Source: Przewalskia tangutica
Taxonomy: Eukaryota; Streptophyta; Magnoliopsida; Solanales; Solanaceae
Direction: 5' to 3'
NCBI GenBank assembly: GCA_029844215.1
Contig: CM056718.1
Coordinates: forward strand, 167,265,396-167,329,395
Length of the DNA: 64,000 nt
Each line of letters opens with the position of its first letter. The stretch's first letter is position 1. A program made the position numbers and the translations under genes. The notes under the pieces were generated by a model. It was given only the letters and a program-made list of their open reading frames with translations, did not search any database and was not told where the DNA came from. Below, one piece after another: positions 1 to 11,396 of the stretch.

Positions 1-573
1 GCTGATTAGCAAATTCTATAGATACAGATTTTATGAATCAAAAAGAACGTGATATTTGGCAGCACTGATCCACTTTTCCTCTTCTATGAACCATTTAAGC
101 AAGCCAAAGAATTTATGCAATATTTTTAAGAACCTCAAAGTTTCATTGGCTTAAAGAAATATGGATTTATGTCTTGGTGGTGGCTTGTTGGGTTTAAAAG
201 TTCTAAGTAATGTATGTAGGGATTTGTTGGATTCATAAACAAGTAATAAGCACATCGGAAGTTTAAAATTTTCTTATCCAACAACAATCCTGGCATGGCT
301 TATACGATAACCATGTTATGTTCAAAACATAATAAAAGAAAACTTACAGGTTTTCGAGCGCGGGATTCAAACTAAGGTATCCACGCGATTAGTTTCCTCG
401 ATTGCAAGATCTAACTCCAGTGTATCTCCTAATCAAGAAAGCTAAAAAAATCTTACTTTAGGAAGTGAGAAGTTATTTTCTGTAACCTTATAATTATGAG
501 GTATGTGTTGTATATATAAGAGTTCAGGACAAAACCTAAACATATATAAAACAGGAAAACCTGGGCTCATGTT

Positions 574-737
574 AATGTTCAGTGGACCAACCCAACTTGT
601 CCACTTCACACGCCCAAAGTGGACGGCCAAGCTCCTACTTTGGGCCAGAAATAGTAATGTTCAGTGGACCAGCTCAGCTGGTCCACTTCACACGCCGAAA
701 GTGGACGGCCAAGCTCCTATTTTGGACCAGTAATTTC
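574..737. repeat. 82-bp tandem duplication
   Basis: Two adjacent copies (574-655 and 656-737), each opening AATGTTCAGTGGACCA and containing CCACTTCACACGCC and GTGGACGGCCAAGCTCCTA. A few substitutions separate them. They lie in the presumed fourth intron of cyclin C; no coding potential is seen. Confidence 0.85.
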
Positions 738-783
738 TGGCCTAATTGCTTCCCTATATTTGTCTGAGTACCCATATAATATA

Positions 784-967
784 CAGTGGCGGAGCCACAT
801 GAAGGAAGGTGGTGCAACTGCACCACCAATTTTTTAGAAATTTTCGATCAAAATGACGTCGTTTTGGATGAAACGGTGCGTTTTAATTTTCTTCGATCAA
901 AATTTTGTTTTTGCTGCACAAAAAATATCTCTGCACCACTAAAATTTGCTTGCTGGCTCCGCCACTG
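784..967. mobile_element. hAT-type MITE, 184 bp
   Basis: The terminal inverted repeats are CAGTGGCGGAGCCA on the left and its near-complement TGGCTCCGCCACTG on the right. The 8-bp TSD ATAATATA is perfect (776-783 and 968-975). An 8-bp TSD and a CAGTG terminus are typical of hAT elements. There is no coding capacity, so it is non-autonomous. A shorter, internally deleted relative lies at 47775-47843. Confidence 0.9.
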
Positions 968-975
968 ATAATATA

Positions 976-2058
976 TCCAACACATTTAATTAAATCCGAA
1001 ATCCAATTCGACTTAATTAAATAATTTCTATCAAATAGAGATATTCCATAATTATTATAAATTAAATATCTCGAATCTCAATCGAATATTTAATACTTTC
1101 TCAATACACACTTAGATCGAAGAAACAATCGCATATAGTGTGACCCTATAGGCCTTCACATATCGACATTAATCTAATTAAGGTCCATACACAACTCCTA
1201 GACTGCGTCATATGACGAACTCAATATGAGAAGTACGTTTACATGAATCCAGCAAACTTAAAACTCCTTTCATTCACGACACACTTGATTAAGCTTAGGA
1301 TTTGCCAAGTGTCTATCCAAATGACTTAAATCACTTTATCTCACATTTATTAGTTGACAACTAGACCATATTCTAAATATGTCTCTTGCACTGCCCAGTG
1401 ACTTTAGTCAACCTAATAACATTGAGAAGTTGAGTGCTCTCTCGAATTTTCAATCGAGGAATGAATCCTATTCTTGGCTCAACTACCACCTTAATTTACA
1501 TCGTGATGGACCCAACATAAGTCGTATCTTATCCAGAAGGAGTTTAAGCTTAAAACTTGATCAAAGTACATCATTCTGTAAACAAGGTGCGTATTGACCT
1601 CAAGTCAAATGACTTTTATATTCCACACACCGATAACACTATAGACATGTATAACAAATAGTTTATCGGCAGGGTATACCAATACTCTCCAAAGTATACA
1701 TGTGTCCATCACGAATAACCATTACTCGTAGATGTGAGACATACTACATTCTCTAAGAATGTGATGAAGACCACATGTCGACTTATAGCATATCATCGAT
1801 ATTCCATTCTCGATGATCATCGGTCGAGGCCATTTTGATAGTTACGCTCTATCATTAATATCTCTCTATTAATGACAACGTAAACTCAAGGGATGCACAT
1901 ATATGAATAATTGCAAACAATCAAACAATAATTCAATAATTGCAAATGTCATAAATATTAATCTCATTAATAATACGAATGTGTTCAAGTACATTTTTGT
2001 CCCTAATAAAGATTGTCTCTATGACGTACATACTTTCAATGTACCCTCCACACCAACA
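976..2058. mobile_element. Noncoding repeat-like block, possible LTR fragment (minus)
   Basis: AT-rich, no long ORF. Read on the minus strand it opens TGTTGGTGTGGAGGGTACAT (from 2058), a plausible LTR start. I could not find the other end or a TSD, so assignment to an LTR is inference. The right end sits in an 11-bp inverted repeat (TTCAATGTACC / GGTACATTGAA, about 2036-2075). Its position in an intron of cyclin C fits an old insertion. Confidence 0.35.
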
Positions 2059-2156
2059 AGCTGAAGGTACATTGAATAGTGTACTTTTCTGATTAGGTAA
2101 ATAATTTATAATGAATAGTGTAAAGTCCTCCTAATATCAAAGATAGCATGATATAC

Positions 2157-5110
2157 CTGACATATACGCGTCTCATGTACGTAATTGCGGTAGCAACAAC
2201 CCTGGAAATAAACCACATATTAGATACTAGTTTTCTGGAAGTAGCAAAAACAGGTGCTTATTATGCGCCTTTTTTTTCTCTCTGTCAGTGCCCTTCTGTG
2301 AAAGCCAAGGAGATTGACACAATAAACACTCAGGTACAAAGTGTGTCTTGAAAAGTTTGTGATGAAAATAAAAAACTATATCGATAGGTAATCCACATAT
2401 TAAGCAATGAGCAGAAGACACACTTATGTAGCATCAAAGCACTAATGTTCCTTTATCATCAAGCCAGTTAGAATTAAAGAGCTATAACTAGTACATTCTT
2501 CCACCTTATTCACATCCATGTAACGGAACAGATAAATAAACACATACACGTAGCAGTTACATGTAGGGCTGCACAAAAAATGAACCGGACCGGAAAAAAA
2601 ACCTGGACCGAACCGGACCGGACCGGACCGAATTTTTCGGTCCGATCTTCGGTCCTACGTTTCTGAAAATTCGGTCCTCGGTCCGGTCCGGGGTTTTTTT
2701 CGGTTTTTAATGTATATCGGACCGGACCGAATTTTTCGGTCCGGTCTTCGGTCCTACGTTTATGGAAATTCGGTCCTCGGTCCGGTCCGGTCCGAGGGTT
2801 TTGTGCAGCCCTAGTTACATGTCTTTCTTCAGGAAAATAAAAGGTCTAAACAAATATTGAACATATCTATGGTAACAACATTGAATGAGCATGTTTACTT
2901 AAATTTTAAAAAAAACATTGAATAAGCAAGTTTTGTTCAGACCAAATAGCACTCCAGTTTCTCAGCTTAAGGATATGATCCTCAGAGAAAAACTATTCTC
3001 TTAAAGAGACATCTATGCTGATGAAAGAACATAGAAAATGTTTATGGTTTATAATTAAAAATAAAAAACTTTATAAAAAGATGAGAAGAGAAAACAGACC
3101 TTTGTCTCACTTTCACATTTTGAGCCAATCTTGCAACATCTGCGAGGGAGCAGAAAAATTAACAAATGAAACGAGATTGGAAAAGTTAATTAAGTTGTCA
3201 AGTGCAAGATTATGATAGATAATAAGAAACTGCAAGTCAGGCTAAGATAGCAGCCGAGTAAAGCACAAATTATGAGAAGTTTGAGGGCATGTAAATATGT
3301 TCAAGAAAGGATAAGTGGCGCTCAAGAGGCATACTGAAGGTCACAATTGTTTCAATTATGCCAGGCAATTGAATTTAACTGCAATTACAAGCGTGTAAAT
3401 CAGAAAAATTGGCCATATATCATGCAGAAAGATGCATATTTTGATGTAGTCCAAGATTGATATAGAAACCGAGTGACAAAAGAACAGTATTTCGTCTATG
3501 TTACATACTTCTTACAAATACTTTTGTTATGTTGGATTTTTATCACAAATGTTTCATTGTTATATTACTACAGATAAGGTGAATCGGAGTTCTTTCCGCT
3601 TCTGTTGACTACAATTTCCATAGCCACCAGACAGTCTCCTTCAACAGATATAAAAATATCCACAATTTCATGCTAAGATGATCAAGCACGTCAGCGTTCC
3701 TAAAGTACATTTTTGAGCTCTCAAATACCATCAGTTTTCATTCTTCCAAACGAACCTCCCAACCTCAGTTTAGTTTCTAAGCAAGCTATAAATCTTAAAT
3801 GACATTTTTAATAGCTTGGGGTAATCAACGAAAATTCTAAACTAAAAGGCAATGAAAACATAAAAATTTCCGATTTCTGGTCTTCGGATCCTGAGTAATG
3901 GTACTAATTTCTTTTAAGATAAGAAATTATTGGATACCAACAGAAATAGCTGAAAAGGAAAATAAATTCTTAATTTTAGGACAATGAAAATTACTTATTA
4001 TGCGAGCCGAGGACTAGGTCCATAGTGCACATCAGGAGAAAAGACATGTATGGCTGTAGCTATTATTATTGAAGAAATTTTGGAAACAGATATATCTACT
4101 TACAGTAAAGACAGCAATAACAGCTCTTAGCCACCTCTTTCTAATTAGATGCACTTGTTGGTGCTCTTTTCATGATCATTAAAATTTACTAAATTCACTA
4201 ACTGAAAAGAAAAAGAAAACAACAGCTATCATCAAATATGGTAGGAAAATGATGGAGTTTCGGTGCTTGTCCATATGATCTAGCAAAGAAAAGTACTCCA
4301 TATGGTAATTACTAAACAAATCAGAGTAAAGCTACCATTTTGAAAAGGGGTATTTCAGGAATAGTATGAAGAAAAAAAAAGATGCAGCTAACAAGGTCCC
4401 AAAACGAAATCAAGAAAGAAGTAAACACCATTAGCTGATAACACAATGTAATATAAACTGCAAACTCCAACAAGTAATTAATGCCCTTGAAAATTCAAAT
4501 TAACCTAAAAAGCTATATATTTTACGCCGATTCCCATTAGTAAAAATCTACATTGAGAACGCTCCACACACAGGAGCAGATATAGCATTTCTGCTACGGG
4601 TTCATCACCCATAACTTTAGACATAGAGTATAAATTTAAGGGGAGCGTTGGAGTTGATGCCATGTGACCAGGAGATGCAAGGTAATGTTGCGTATAATAT
4701 ATACTTGTGGTCCGTCCCTTCTGCGCATAGCGGAAGCTTAGTGCACTGGGCTTCCCCTTTTACTAAAATCTCAATAACTATTAGCTATGAAGCCATAATT
4801 TTAACAATATAATAAGTTCAATTCTATAAAAAAAAAGTTGAACCCATTAAATTTATATCGTCGAACCAGAAAGATTATGGGAATTACAATTGGACATATG
4901 CAACTTGATGAGCTTGAAATCATCAAGAGTGATGCCTCTTTCTTTATCTAGCTGATGCACAACGTCAACCTCTTCAGGATCCAAAAGTTCTTTGCTGCAA
5001 ACAACGAGAAAATATCAAAACAAAACAAAGAACAAGAAGAAAAATTGAAGACGAAATTAAGGATTTTTTTAGACATACTACTGAGAAGAAATCCAGAAAT
5101 TTGCAGCCAT
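2157..5110 (-). CDS. CYCC1: Cyclin C (CYCC1-like), 5' exons only; rest off the left edge
   Basis: Cyclin C pairs with CDK8 in the kinase module of Mediator, in the nucleus. Four coding exons read leftwards: 5110-5082 (starts MAANFWISSH), 4994-4888 (KELLDPEEVDVVHQLDKERG, then a stretch ending KLIKLHMSN), 3139-3100 (YVARLAQNVKVRQR) and 2201-2157 (RVVATAITYMRRVYVR). Phases match across all junctions and each intron starts GT and ends AG on the minus strand. This is the N-terminus and the start of the first cyclin box; the family is about 250 aa, so roughly 75 residues are here. The next expected exon is not visible in 1-2156, so it is beyond the window edge or lost. The ATG at 5110-5108 gives the N-terminus expected of plant cyclin C. 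Intron 4 is over 2.1 kb and carries transposon insertions. Small exons escape simple ORF calling. Identity is from recognised residues, without a search. Confidence 0.88.
2564..2813. mobile_element. hAT-type MITE rich in GGACCG repeats, 250 bp
   Basis: Terminal inverted repeats TAGGGCTGCACAAAA and TTTTGTGCAGCCCTA, with a perfect 8-bp TSD GTTACATG (2556-2563 and 2814-2821). The interior is made almost wholly of CGGACCG / CGGTCCG motifs in both orientations, so either strand could fold into long stems. It lies in intron 3 of cyclin C. A second copy is at 61686-61903. Confidence 0.92.
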
Positions 5111-5546
5111 ATGATGAACTGAATCAGAAATTGGATTTGAGGTACTTTAAGTTGCACAAATTGGACAAGTTATCAATTCACGTCAACTAAGGTTGTTCTT
5201 ATTCTAGTTTCTGCGACAGAGTCATAAGTTCTTTATGAGTATACAAGTTGTGTGGGATCTCTAAAAAAAACTTAAATTCCATTCGAGTGCAAAAATTAAA
5301 GACTAGGCCATTTGAAGTGCAAACCGTGCAATTTCTTGAAAAACTTCTAGTGTGGTAAATGGAAAGGAGCCGGCCCAACCTAAAATCTTGATTTAATGCT
5401 CTTATCCTAACATTTTTAGCCAGTCGGCTAAAAAAAATTCATCCACCTAGTTATAATATTTTATAATTATAATCGGTGTATACTCAATAAATAATATAAG
5501 ATTAGTGTTCTCCACCTACAAAAATGAGAACCCCACTATTTAAAAA

Positions 5547-5665
5547 TACAATAACATACCTAGTGTAATCTCATAAGTGGATTTGTGGAGGGTAAGATAT
5601 ACGCACACCTTATCTCTATCTTTTTTTAGGGTATAGAGGTTGTTTCCGATAAACTCTCGGCTAAA
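5547..5665 (-). mobile_element. TS-type SINE 3' fragment
   Basis: Read on the minus strand this has the TS SINE body: GCCGAGAGTTTATCGGAAAC, a GTGTGCG...TACCCTCCAC-like segment, and a final CACTAGGTATGTTAT. It lacks the tRNA-related head. Four other copies in the window share the layout (18185, 23320, 32586, 57776). Confidence 0.7.
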
Positions 5666-5789
5666 AAGAAACGTAATTAATACAGAGTTGCATGAAAAAT
5701 AAGACATCAAAATAACAAGATACAAAACAAATGATACAACATATTAATGCCAACATAAAGATAATAATCGACGCGATACCAAAATAATA

Positions 5790-6062
5790 CTCCTAAGAAA
5801 AGGAGAAGACCTCACCTCTCTCAAATATTTACTACTCTTCTATCCTAATTCTTGACCGTCATGTCCTCTGTCAATTGGAGTATAGTCATATCATGTCTAA
5901 TCACCTCCCCTAGTTCTTATTCGGCCTATCTCTACCTCTTCTAATTTTTACAACCGTCAATCTCTCACACGTCCTACCTAACGCATTTTCATACCTTCTC
6001 TTCACATGCCCAAACCATCTCAATTTTGTTGCTCTTATATTGTCCTCCACCGAGGTCATTCT
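5790..6062 (-). pseudogene. LINE reverse transcriptase C-terminal remnant
   Basis: The minus-strand translation contains RATKLRWFGHVKRRYENAL followed by VVKIRRGRDRPNKN and then several stops. The LRWFGHVxRR and RGRxRPxK pattern is typical of the tail of plant LINE/RTE-type reverse transcriptases. Only the C-terminal tail remains, with stops after the second motif; no active domain is visible. It sits next to the TS SINE fragment upstream of cyclin C. Confidence 0.65.
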
Positions 6063-7500
6063 AACTGTAACAACTGGTGGTATCGTGGGCTCTTAAGATA
6101 GTACTTATGAATAGCAATTGGCTAAGTTCAGCTGAAATATGTTGCTCATTGTACCATATTTGAACTTCATACTGACATGTTGAACTATGGGAAGTCCAAG
6201 AAAGATGTTTCAATTCTTCCATATACTACATTCTTCTATTCGATGTGTCAGTAAAAGCTTGGATATATCGCTCCAATTGACACGGGACCTCCCCTGGGAC
6301 CTCCCCTGGAATCCCTAATTTCCCGTCCCTCCTCCATTAACACCAATGAATAGCCGAGAATCGCCAGTTCTGATATCAATTATAACGATTCCCACGTAGG
6401 AATCATCATGAAAGCATCAAGTAATAAAATAGATAAAATTATTCCAGATAACATTACAACGTGTTGAATTATATTTGAATGTAGTTACATTAGAATGGTC
6501 TAATTATAATTAGAAAGTTTAATTCATCTCTATTGTGTTTAACAATACAATGAAAAAGAAGTATTTCACAGCATGAGCTTGATGAGGTCCGGATTGAGTG
6601 GACGCATCATTTTTCAAAGATTTTCCGTACTACAGAAGTTATGACACATTCATGATGGTTGGATAATATTTGTACTTTGGTTGTTTATGGGAACATTTTA
6701 TTTTGACTACATTTGGGAACATTTAATTTTGTAAAACAATTCGTAAATGTTTCAATATTGTGTATTAAAATGATTTAATTAGTTAGTTACATTTTAGTTA
6801 CAATATGCTATTTTCCCACCAATTTAATTATTATTGAAAAAATAAAAAAAACAATTAATTAAACTAATTATTAAATTAAAAAATGCGCCAATATCAATTT
6901 TCCCACAATTATTTTATATTTAAATTAAATTAATTAAAATTAAATTTATTTAAAAAAATTCCACCAAAAATAAATTAATAAAATTCAAATATTTTACCGC
7001 CATAATTTTTAAATACCCAGGAATTTTAAAAAATGAGAAATAGTCAGAGTCAACAAGAAAATCTGTGACGTTTTATGCCTGTCACATATGATGTGACAGA
7101 TGATGAAATCATCATCTATTTGTGACAATGACTACAATGACACTTACAGAAACCGTCATCCACCCCTTCAGACGATAATTTTTAACCGTCATCGTCATCA
7201 ACCCCGAAAGTTTTCCCTTTAATCAAATGTGGAAGCCAATAGGGAGTTCTAAAATGTCTCTTTATGTTGTCCTTTTAGTGACTCTAATCAAAATTAAATA
7301 ATTAATAATTTCAAATATAGTAGTGAATTTTTTTGTATACTTTTTGGAGATAAGTCTATATTTCTATATTTTAGGACCAAAGAGAATACCAGTATTTCAT
7401 TGTTTGATCACCTCAAAAGTTTATGGTTAAGTGTTTGATAGTATTATTTGTGGAGTTTTCTTGTCATATTTCTCAAAGGCTAATATAAATTCCATTACAT
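6063..7500. other. AT-rich stretch without a recognised gene
   Basis: No convincing ORF. 6750-7020 is very AT-rich. 7060-7200 holds strong short palindromes (CTGTCACATATGATGTGACAG; GATGATGAAATCATCATC) and repeated ACCGTCATC motifs, reminiscent of a DNA-transposon end, but no paired terminus was found. The missing first exon of the P450 to the right is not recognisable here. Confidence 0.4.
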
Positions 7501-7705
7501 TATTGCTTAGAATATAATCTTAGCAAGTTAGATACAACTTCGATTCACTTGACATGGCTCTTGTCCCTATTATTGAACAACAAACATGTAATGGATCAAG
7601 CACATGAAGAAATAGACACAAAAATAGGCAAAGAGAGATGGGTGGAAGAGTGTGACATAAAAAAATTAGTGTACCTTCAAGCTATTGTTAAAGAGGCACT
7701 TCGTT

Positions 7706-7990
7706 GTCCCCCGGGGCATAGTCCAATGATAAAGTTTGGGCGCTATAAGGCGCTCTGGCATGAACAGTGTGGGTTTGATTCTCCGCAGGCACACACAATG
7801 TTTGTTGGGGGGTTGGATCTTGTTACATTGATCAGTTGTACGTTCCCAGAAATTGGCCACCGGAGCACATCCCGCGATTTACTGGTAATAGCGTTGAGGG
7901 ACCAGTTCTATTATCTCGAAGACGTCTGGGTAATATCAGTGAAGTAGTCAGGCGCAAGCCTGAAAACCTCGATTATCAAAAAAAAAAAAA
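7706..7990 (+). mobile_element. tRNA-derived SINE, 285 bp, poly(A) tail
   Basis: Flanked by a perfect 12-bp TSD AGGCACTTCGTT (7694-7705 and 7991-8002). The head has a box A-like GGCATAGTCCAATG and a box B-like GGGTTTGATTCTC, as in pol III promoters of tRNA-derived SINEs. It ends in a run of about 13 A. It splits the P450 between the EALR of the K-helix and LYPPGP. It differs from the TS family, whose tail is (GTT)n. Confidence 0.9.
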
Positions 7991-8105
7991 AGGCACTTCG
8001 TTTATATCCACCGGGACCATTAGCATTTGGCAGTACCACATGCTGCTACGGTAGATTGTACTGTGGCTGGCTATCAAGTTCCAAAAGCACTAGATTGTTA
8101 TGTTA

Positions 8106-9581
8106 GTATGTGTTTGGCCAAGCTTTTATAAATATTTTTCAATTTGAGAAATATTTTTTTGGACCAAACATATACTTATCAAAAAGTAGAAATATTTTTT
8201 TAAAAAAGCAAAAATTATTTCTAAAATTGAAGAGAAGGAGAAACACTAATTTGGTGCTTCTCCAAACATTTTTAATTTTTTTTTTGAAAACAATTGTTGA
8301 TCAACTTTTTCAATTTGGTTTAATTATTCACTTTTAAAAAAAAAATCAACTGGGTTTAATTATTTATTGTGTTTTTGATAACTAGTTTATATGTTAATTT
8401 TTTATAGACTTATTTCAATTGGGTTTAATTATTCACTTTTTTTATTCAATTGGGTTTAATTATGGGTTTTTAATAATTAGTTGATATGTTATCTGTTTTT
8501 TTTCAAATTTTTTTATAATTAAATCGGGTTTAATTATTCACTGGGTTTTCAATAAGTAGTTGATATGTTATCTGTTTTAAAATGCTTAATTCAATTGAGT
8601 TTAATTCTTTATGGGGGTTTTGATAACTACTCGATATGTTTTATGTTCTTTTTTTTCAAAAAAAATTGTTTGGGACTGAGGCGTAATTGTTAAAAAACAT
8701 ATTATAGCAGTATTAAAAAATATGTTTTCTCTTTGCCATATATATATATATATATCTTTGCCATATATACAAATCATGGATGTAGTTTATATGAGTTTAT
8801 TTTCCCCATATTTTAAGTATTTGTTTGTTCTGTCCATTCATCATTGAGAAATGTAATTGAGCGAACATTTGGTGTGTGGAAAAAAAGATAGAGGGTATTA
8901 TCAATAATGTCAATTTCCCATTAGACACACAAAAAAAAATTATTGCGACAACTATGACTATGCATAACTACATTAGAAGGCATGCATTTTAAGATTTTAA
9001 ATTTGATAAATGTGATGCAAACCCTAATTATGTTCCTGAAGTTGAAGGAGATGAAGATATTGGAGGAACATCAAGGACTTCGAGAGATGATCATGATGGA
9101 TCGATGGATGATATTAGTATGAAATCGTCACACAACATTGTACTCCTTAACGAATAGTCATGTCGTAATAATATTTATATATTCTAGTTTATTAGTTGTG
9201 TAATGATGTAATATATTCAAATTTTGGACATATTGAGTCATTGACTACCATATTGTCGTTACATTTCTTATGTGCAATATCATATTATTTTTTGATTAAA
9301 TGTTGCAATTAAATAAAAAAATTAAAATTATTAAATTGTAATGTATACTAATTTTTAGAAACATAGAATAGAAAAGAATATTTTAAATAGTTTTAAATCT
9401 ATTAAAAATAATATTCTAGTTTCTTTGCATAAATGTGGGTCAAACAAAGAATTGTTTCTGTTTCTCAGAAGTACTTCTATAATTATAGGCCAAATACCCT
9501 AACAGATTCTCTAGAAACAACTTCTGCAAAACTAATTCTAAGAAATAAAAACTGTTTTAAAAAACTTGGTCAAACAGACCC
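8106..9581 (+). mobile_element. PIF/Harbinger-like DNA transposon, decayed
   Basis: The TSD is TTA (8103-8105 and 9582-9584). The left end GTATGTGTTTGGCCAAG pairs with the right end, whose complement reads GGGTCTGTTTGACCAAG. The element interrupts the P450 between GYQVPK and LVNVWKL. 8300-8650 holds diverged repeats of GGGTTTAATTATTCACT. A transposase remnant lies inside (next entry). TTA target and GGG/CCC-type ends are characteristic of this superfamily. A 5-bp TGTTA duplication at the left junction blurs the exact boundary by a few bases. Confidence 0.82.
8835..9157 (+). pseudogene. Harbinger transposase C-terminal remnant
   Basis: Two in-frame stretches resemble the end of the DDE-type Harbinger transposase: IERTFGVWKK, then after indels TMTMHNYIRRHAF. 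Plant PIF proteins carry the same pair, with the ERxFGVWKxR glutamate thought to be the last catalytic acid. A tail rich in D, S and G follows (VPEVEGDEDIGGTSRTSRDD). The middle is frameshifted and the N-terminal two thirds is absent, so it is inactive. Confidence 0.72.
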
Positions 9582-9677
9582 TTAGTCAATGTGTGGAAAT
9601 TACATCAAGACCCTCAAATTTGGTCCGAGCCTGAAAAGTTTATACCCGGGAGATTTTTTAGAAATCGTAGTAAATTT

Positions 9678-10653
9678 TGTGAGTAGTAATGTGTAGAACG
9701 AAAAAATAACAACAACAACTATTTGTTAGAAATCTGGAAATGATCAAGTATGAGGGCTTGGTGAGTCGACCAAATTCGTGATCTATTCTTAAGATAATAT
9801 TGTCCTGTATATCCTTTCAACGATTGTAATGACAACTTATCTCCCAAGATAAAACATCAATTAAACAAATGAGCAAAGGGAACTCAAGTGTTTGCTTCGG
9901 AAGAAAGATCTTTGAGTGTTTGTGATTGCAAGAGAGGAAGACAATTTCAGAGAATTGTTGAGTGTAAGATGTCAAGTGTTTTTTCAAATGAGTCTTGTGT
10001 CTCATTTTATAGTGTGTAGATGATGACCCTCCAAATGGCTAAGTAATGGTCATGAATGTCATGTTAATGCCTTGAATTTGGAGTTACAATTCAGCCAAGT
10101 AATGGCTGAATTCATGAGCAAAATAATGGAGAGTAAATACTTCAAAGTCATCACAAGAATCAGTTTTTAATTCACCTCCAACGGATTGAAAGCGATCGAG
10201 GCGGCCGCTTCGGAGGAAGGCTGCGACCGCCTTCGATAACTCGGTGAACCGAACGCCAATTAAGTCGCGGCCGCCGGTGGCGCTGCGGCCTTTCAATTCC
10301 AGTAACGTCAATTAGAGCCGCAGCCCTTCGGAGGAGGAGCCGCGACCCTTCAAGCGCCGCGACCATTCTCGGTTTCATGGTGATTTCTGATTCACTTCAT
10401 CTTTACACATTATACACTTCTTCCTTCATTTACCAACGTGAAATCATTCGTCATTTGACCAATAACTGTCTATTACCTTACGTCTCAAACAATTAGTATA
10501 CGTATCAATATCTCTTCCATTAAGGAAATTTTGATCATTGGCACTACGTGTGCACGTGTGTGGTAACAAGGTTTCCTATGTGCGGGGCCCCAATTGTTCG
10601 ATTCATAATTAATGAAATTTACTTTATTTCACGTTTAATAAATATTTTCAACA
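9678..10653 (-). mobile_element. Solo LTR (copia element 3 family), 976 bp
   Basis: Perfect TSD AATTT (9673-9677 and 10654-10658). On the minus strand it starts TGTTGAAAATATTTATTAAA and ends ATTACTACTCACA, matching the LTR termini of the element at 50189-56667. It has a GC-rich central stretch (10190-10370) of GCCGCGAC and CTTCGGAGGA motifs in an otherwise AT-rich LTR. Joining its flanks at the TSD rejoins P450 codons SKF and NVSN in frame, so the insertion point is certain. Confidence 0.93.
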
Positions 10654-10944
10654 AATTTAATGTTTCTAATCGGAATTTTGAGTTTATTCCATTTGGCTCT
10701 GGTAGACGATCTTGTCCAGGAATTACTTTTGCGATGCAAGTGACACACTTACGCTTGCTCGGTTGCTACAAGGTTTTAATTTTAGTACTTTAGAGAATTT
10801 GCCGGTGGATATGACAGGGCAATAGCATAACTTTGCCCAAGGCAAATCCATTGGAGGTACTGGCCAATCATGCCTCGTTTGACACCTCTGCTTTATCAAC
10901 TCTTAAGGAAAATCGTTTTTAATTAAGTCATGTTATTAGTAATT

Positions 10945-11029
10945 GTTTCTTCAAGAAGTGAATTCCTTGTATAGTATTGGTGAATAATTTCTTGCTTTTC
11001 ATAATTCCTTGTATGTTGTTGTCGTACAC
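10945..11029. repeat. 85-bp direct repeat, left copy, flanking copia element 1
   Basis: Starts GTTTCTTCAAGAAGTG and ends GTCGTACAC. It recurs at 16064-16148 with no mismatch seen by eye. It belongs to the 3' UTR of the broken P450 gene. This is far longer than the 5-bp TSD of a copia integrase. Confidence 0.93.
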
Positions 11030-11030
11030 A

Positions 11031-11239
11031 TGTTAGAATATTGTGTTAGAATATTCTAGATGTGTAATTAATTAGTGATATTATATTTATGTAAAATTCT
11101 AACATATATAGTAGGTAGTACCAAGAGTTATGGTTAGAATATTATGTTAGAATATTCTAGATGTGTAATTAATTAGGATTATCATGTGTGTATATTCTCC
11201 CTTATGGGATAAAGAAGAATTGAGGAAAATATTCTTACA
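11031..11239 (+). repeat. 5' LTR of copia element 1
   Basis: Begins TGTTAGAATATTGTG and ends ATATTCTTACA. It contains an internal duplication: TGTTAGAATATTCTAGATGT with its following bases occurs twice, about 110 bp apart. Confidence 0.9.
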
Positions 11240-11396
11240 TGATATCAGATGCTTTAGAAAGATCCAAAGTTAATTCTTCTTCTCCCATTTTCGGTTCTTC
11301 CTTCATAATACCGAAAATATTTTTTTTCCTTTTTTTGTATTGTCTTCTTCATTTGTTCATTTCTCCATTAGTGAACACCTTTGATCTCAACCAATA

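Larger units (their letters stand above)
7515..10922 (+). pseudogene. CYP82-like cytochrome P450, 3' portion, multiply interrupted
   Basis: P450s are haem monooxygenases of the ER membrane; the CYP82 family acts in specialised metabolism. Four collinear pieces remain. 7515-7705 encodes the I-helix end and K-helix (DTTSIHLTWLLSLLLNN, later AIVKEALR). 8003-8105 continues LYPPGP and VDCTVAGYQVPK. 9582-9677 encodes LVNVWKLHQDPQIWSEPEKF. 10659-10922 encodes NVSNRNFEFIPFGSGRRSCPG, the haem-binding loop with its cysteine, then the C-terminus (PRLTPLLYQL in a shifted frame). A SINE, a PIF/Harbinger element and a solo LTR, each with a TSD, separate the pieces. Small indels near 8025, 8100, 10755 and 10820 add frameshifts. 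The N-terminal exon is not seen. The gene is dead. The family is suggested by the C-terminal half only, so CYP82 is likely but not certain. Confidence 0.85.

Noticed and set aside
7549..7947. 132-codon ORF starting MTWLLSLLLNN
   Set aside because: It is P450 sequence running into the inserted SINE; the second half is SINE, so the ORF is a chance fusion.
10172..10378. Arg/Pro-rich minus-strand ORF
   Set aside because: It lies in the GC-rich cassette of a solo LTR and is not seen in the other LTR copies.
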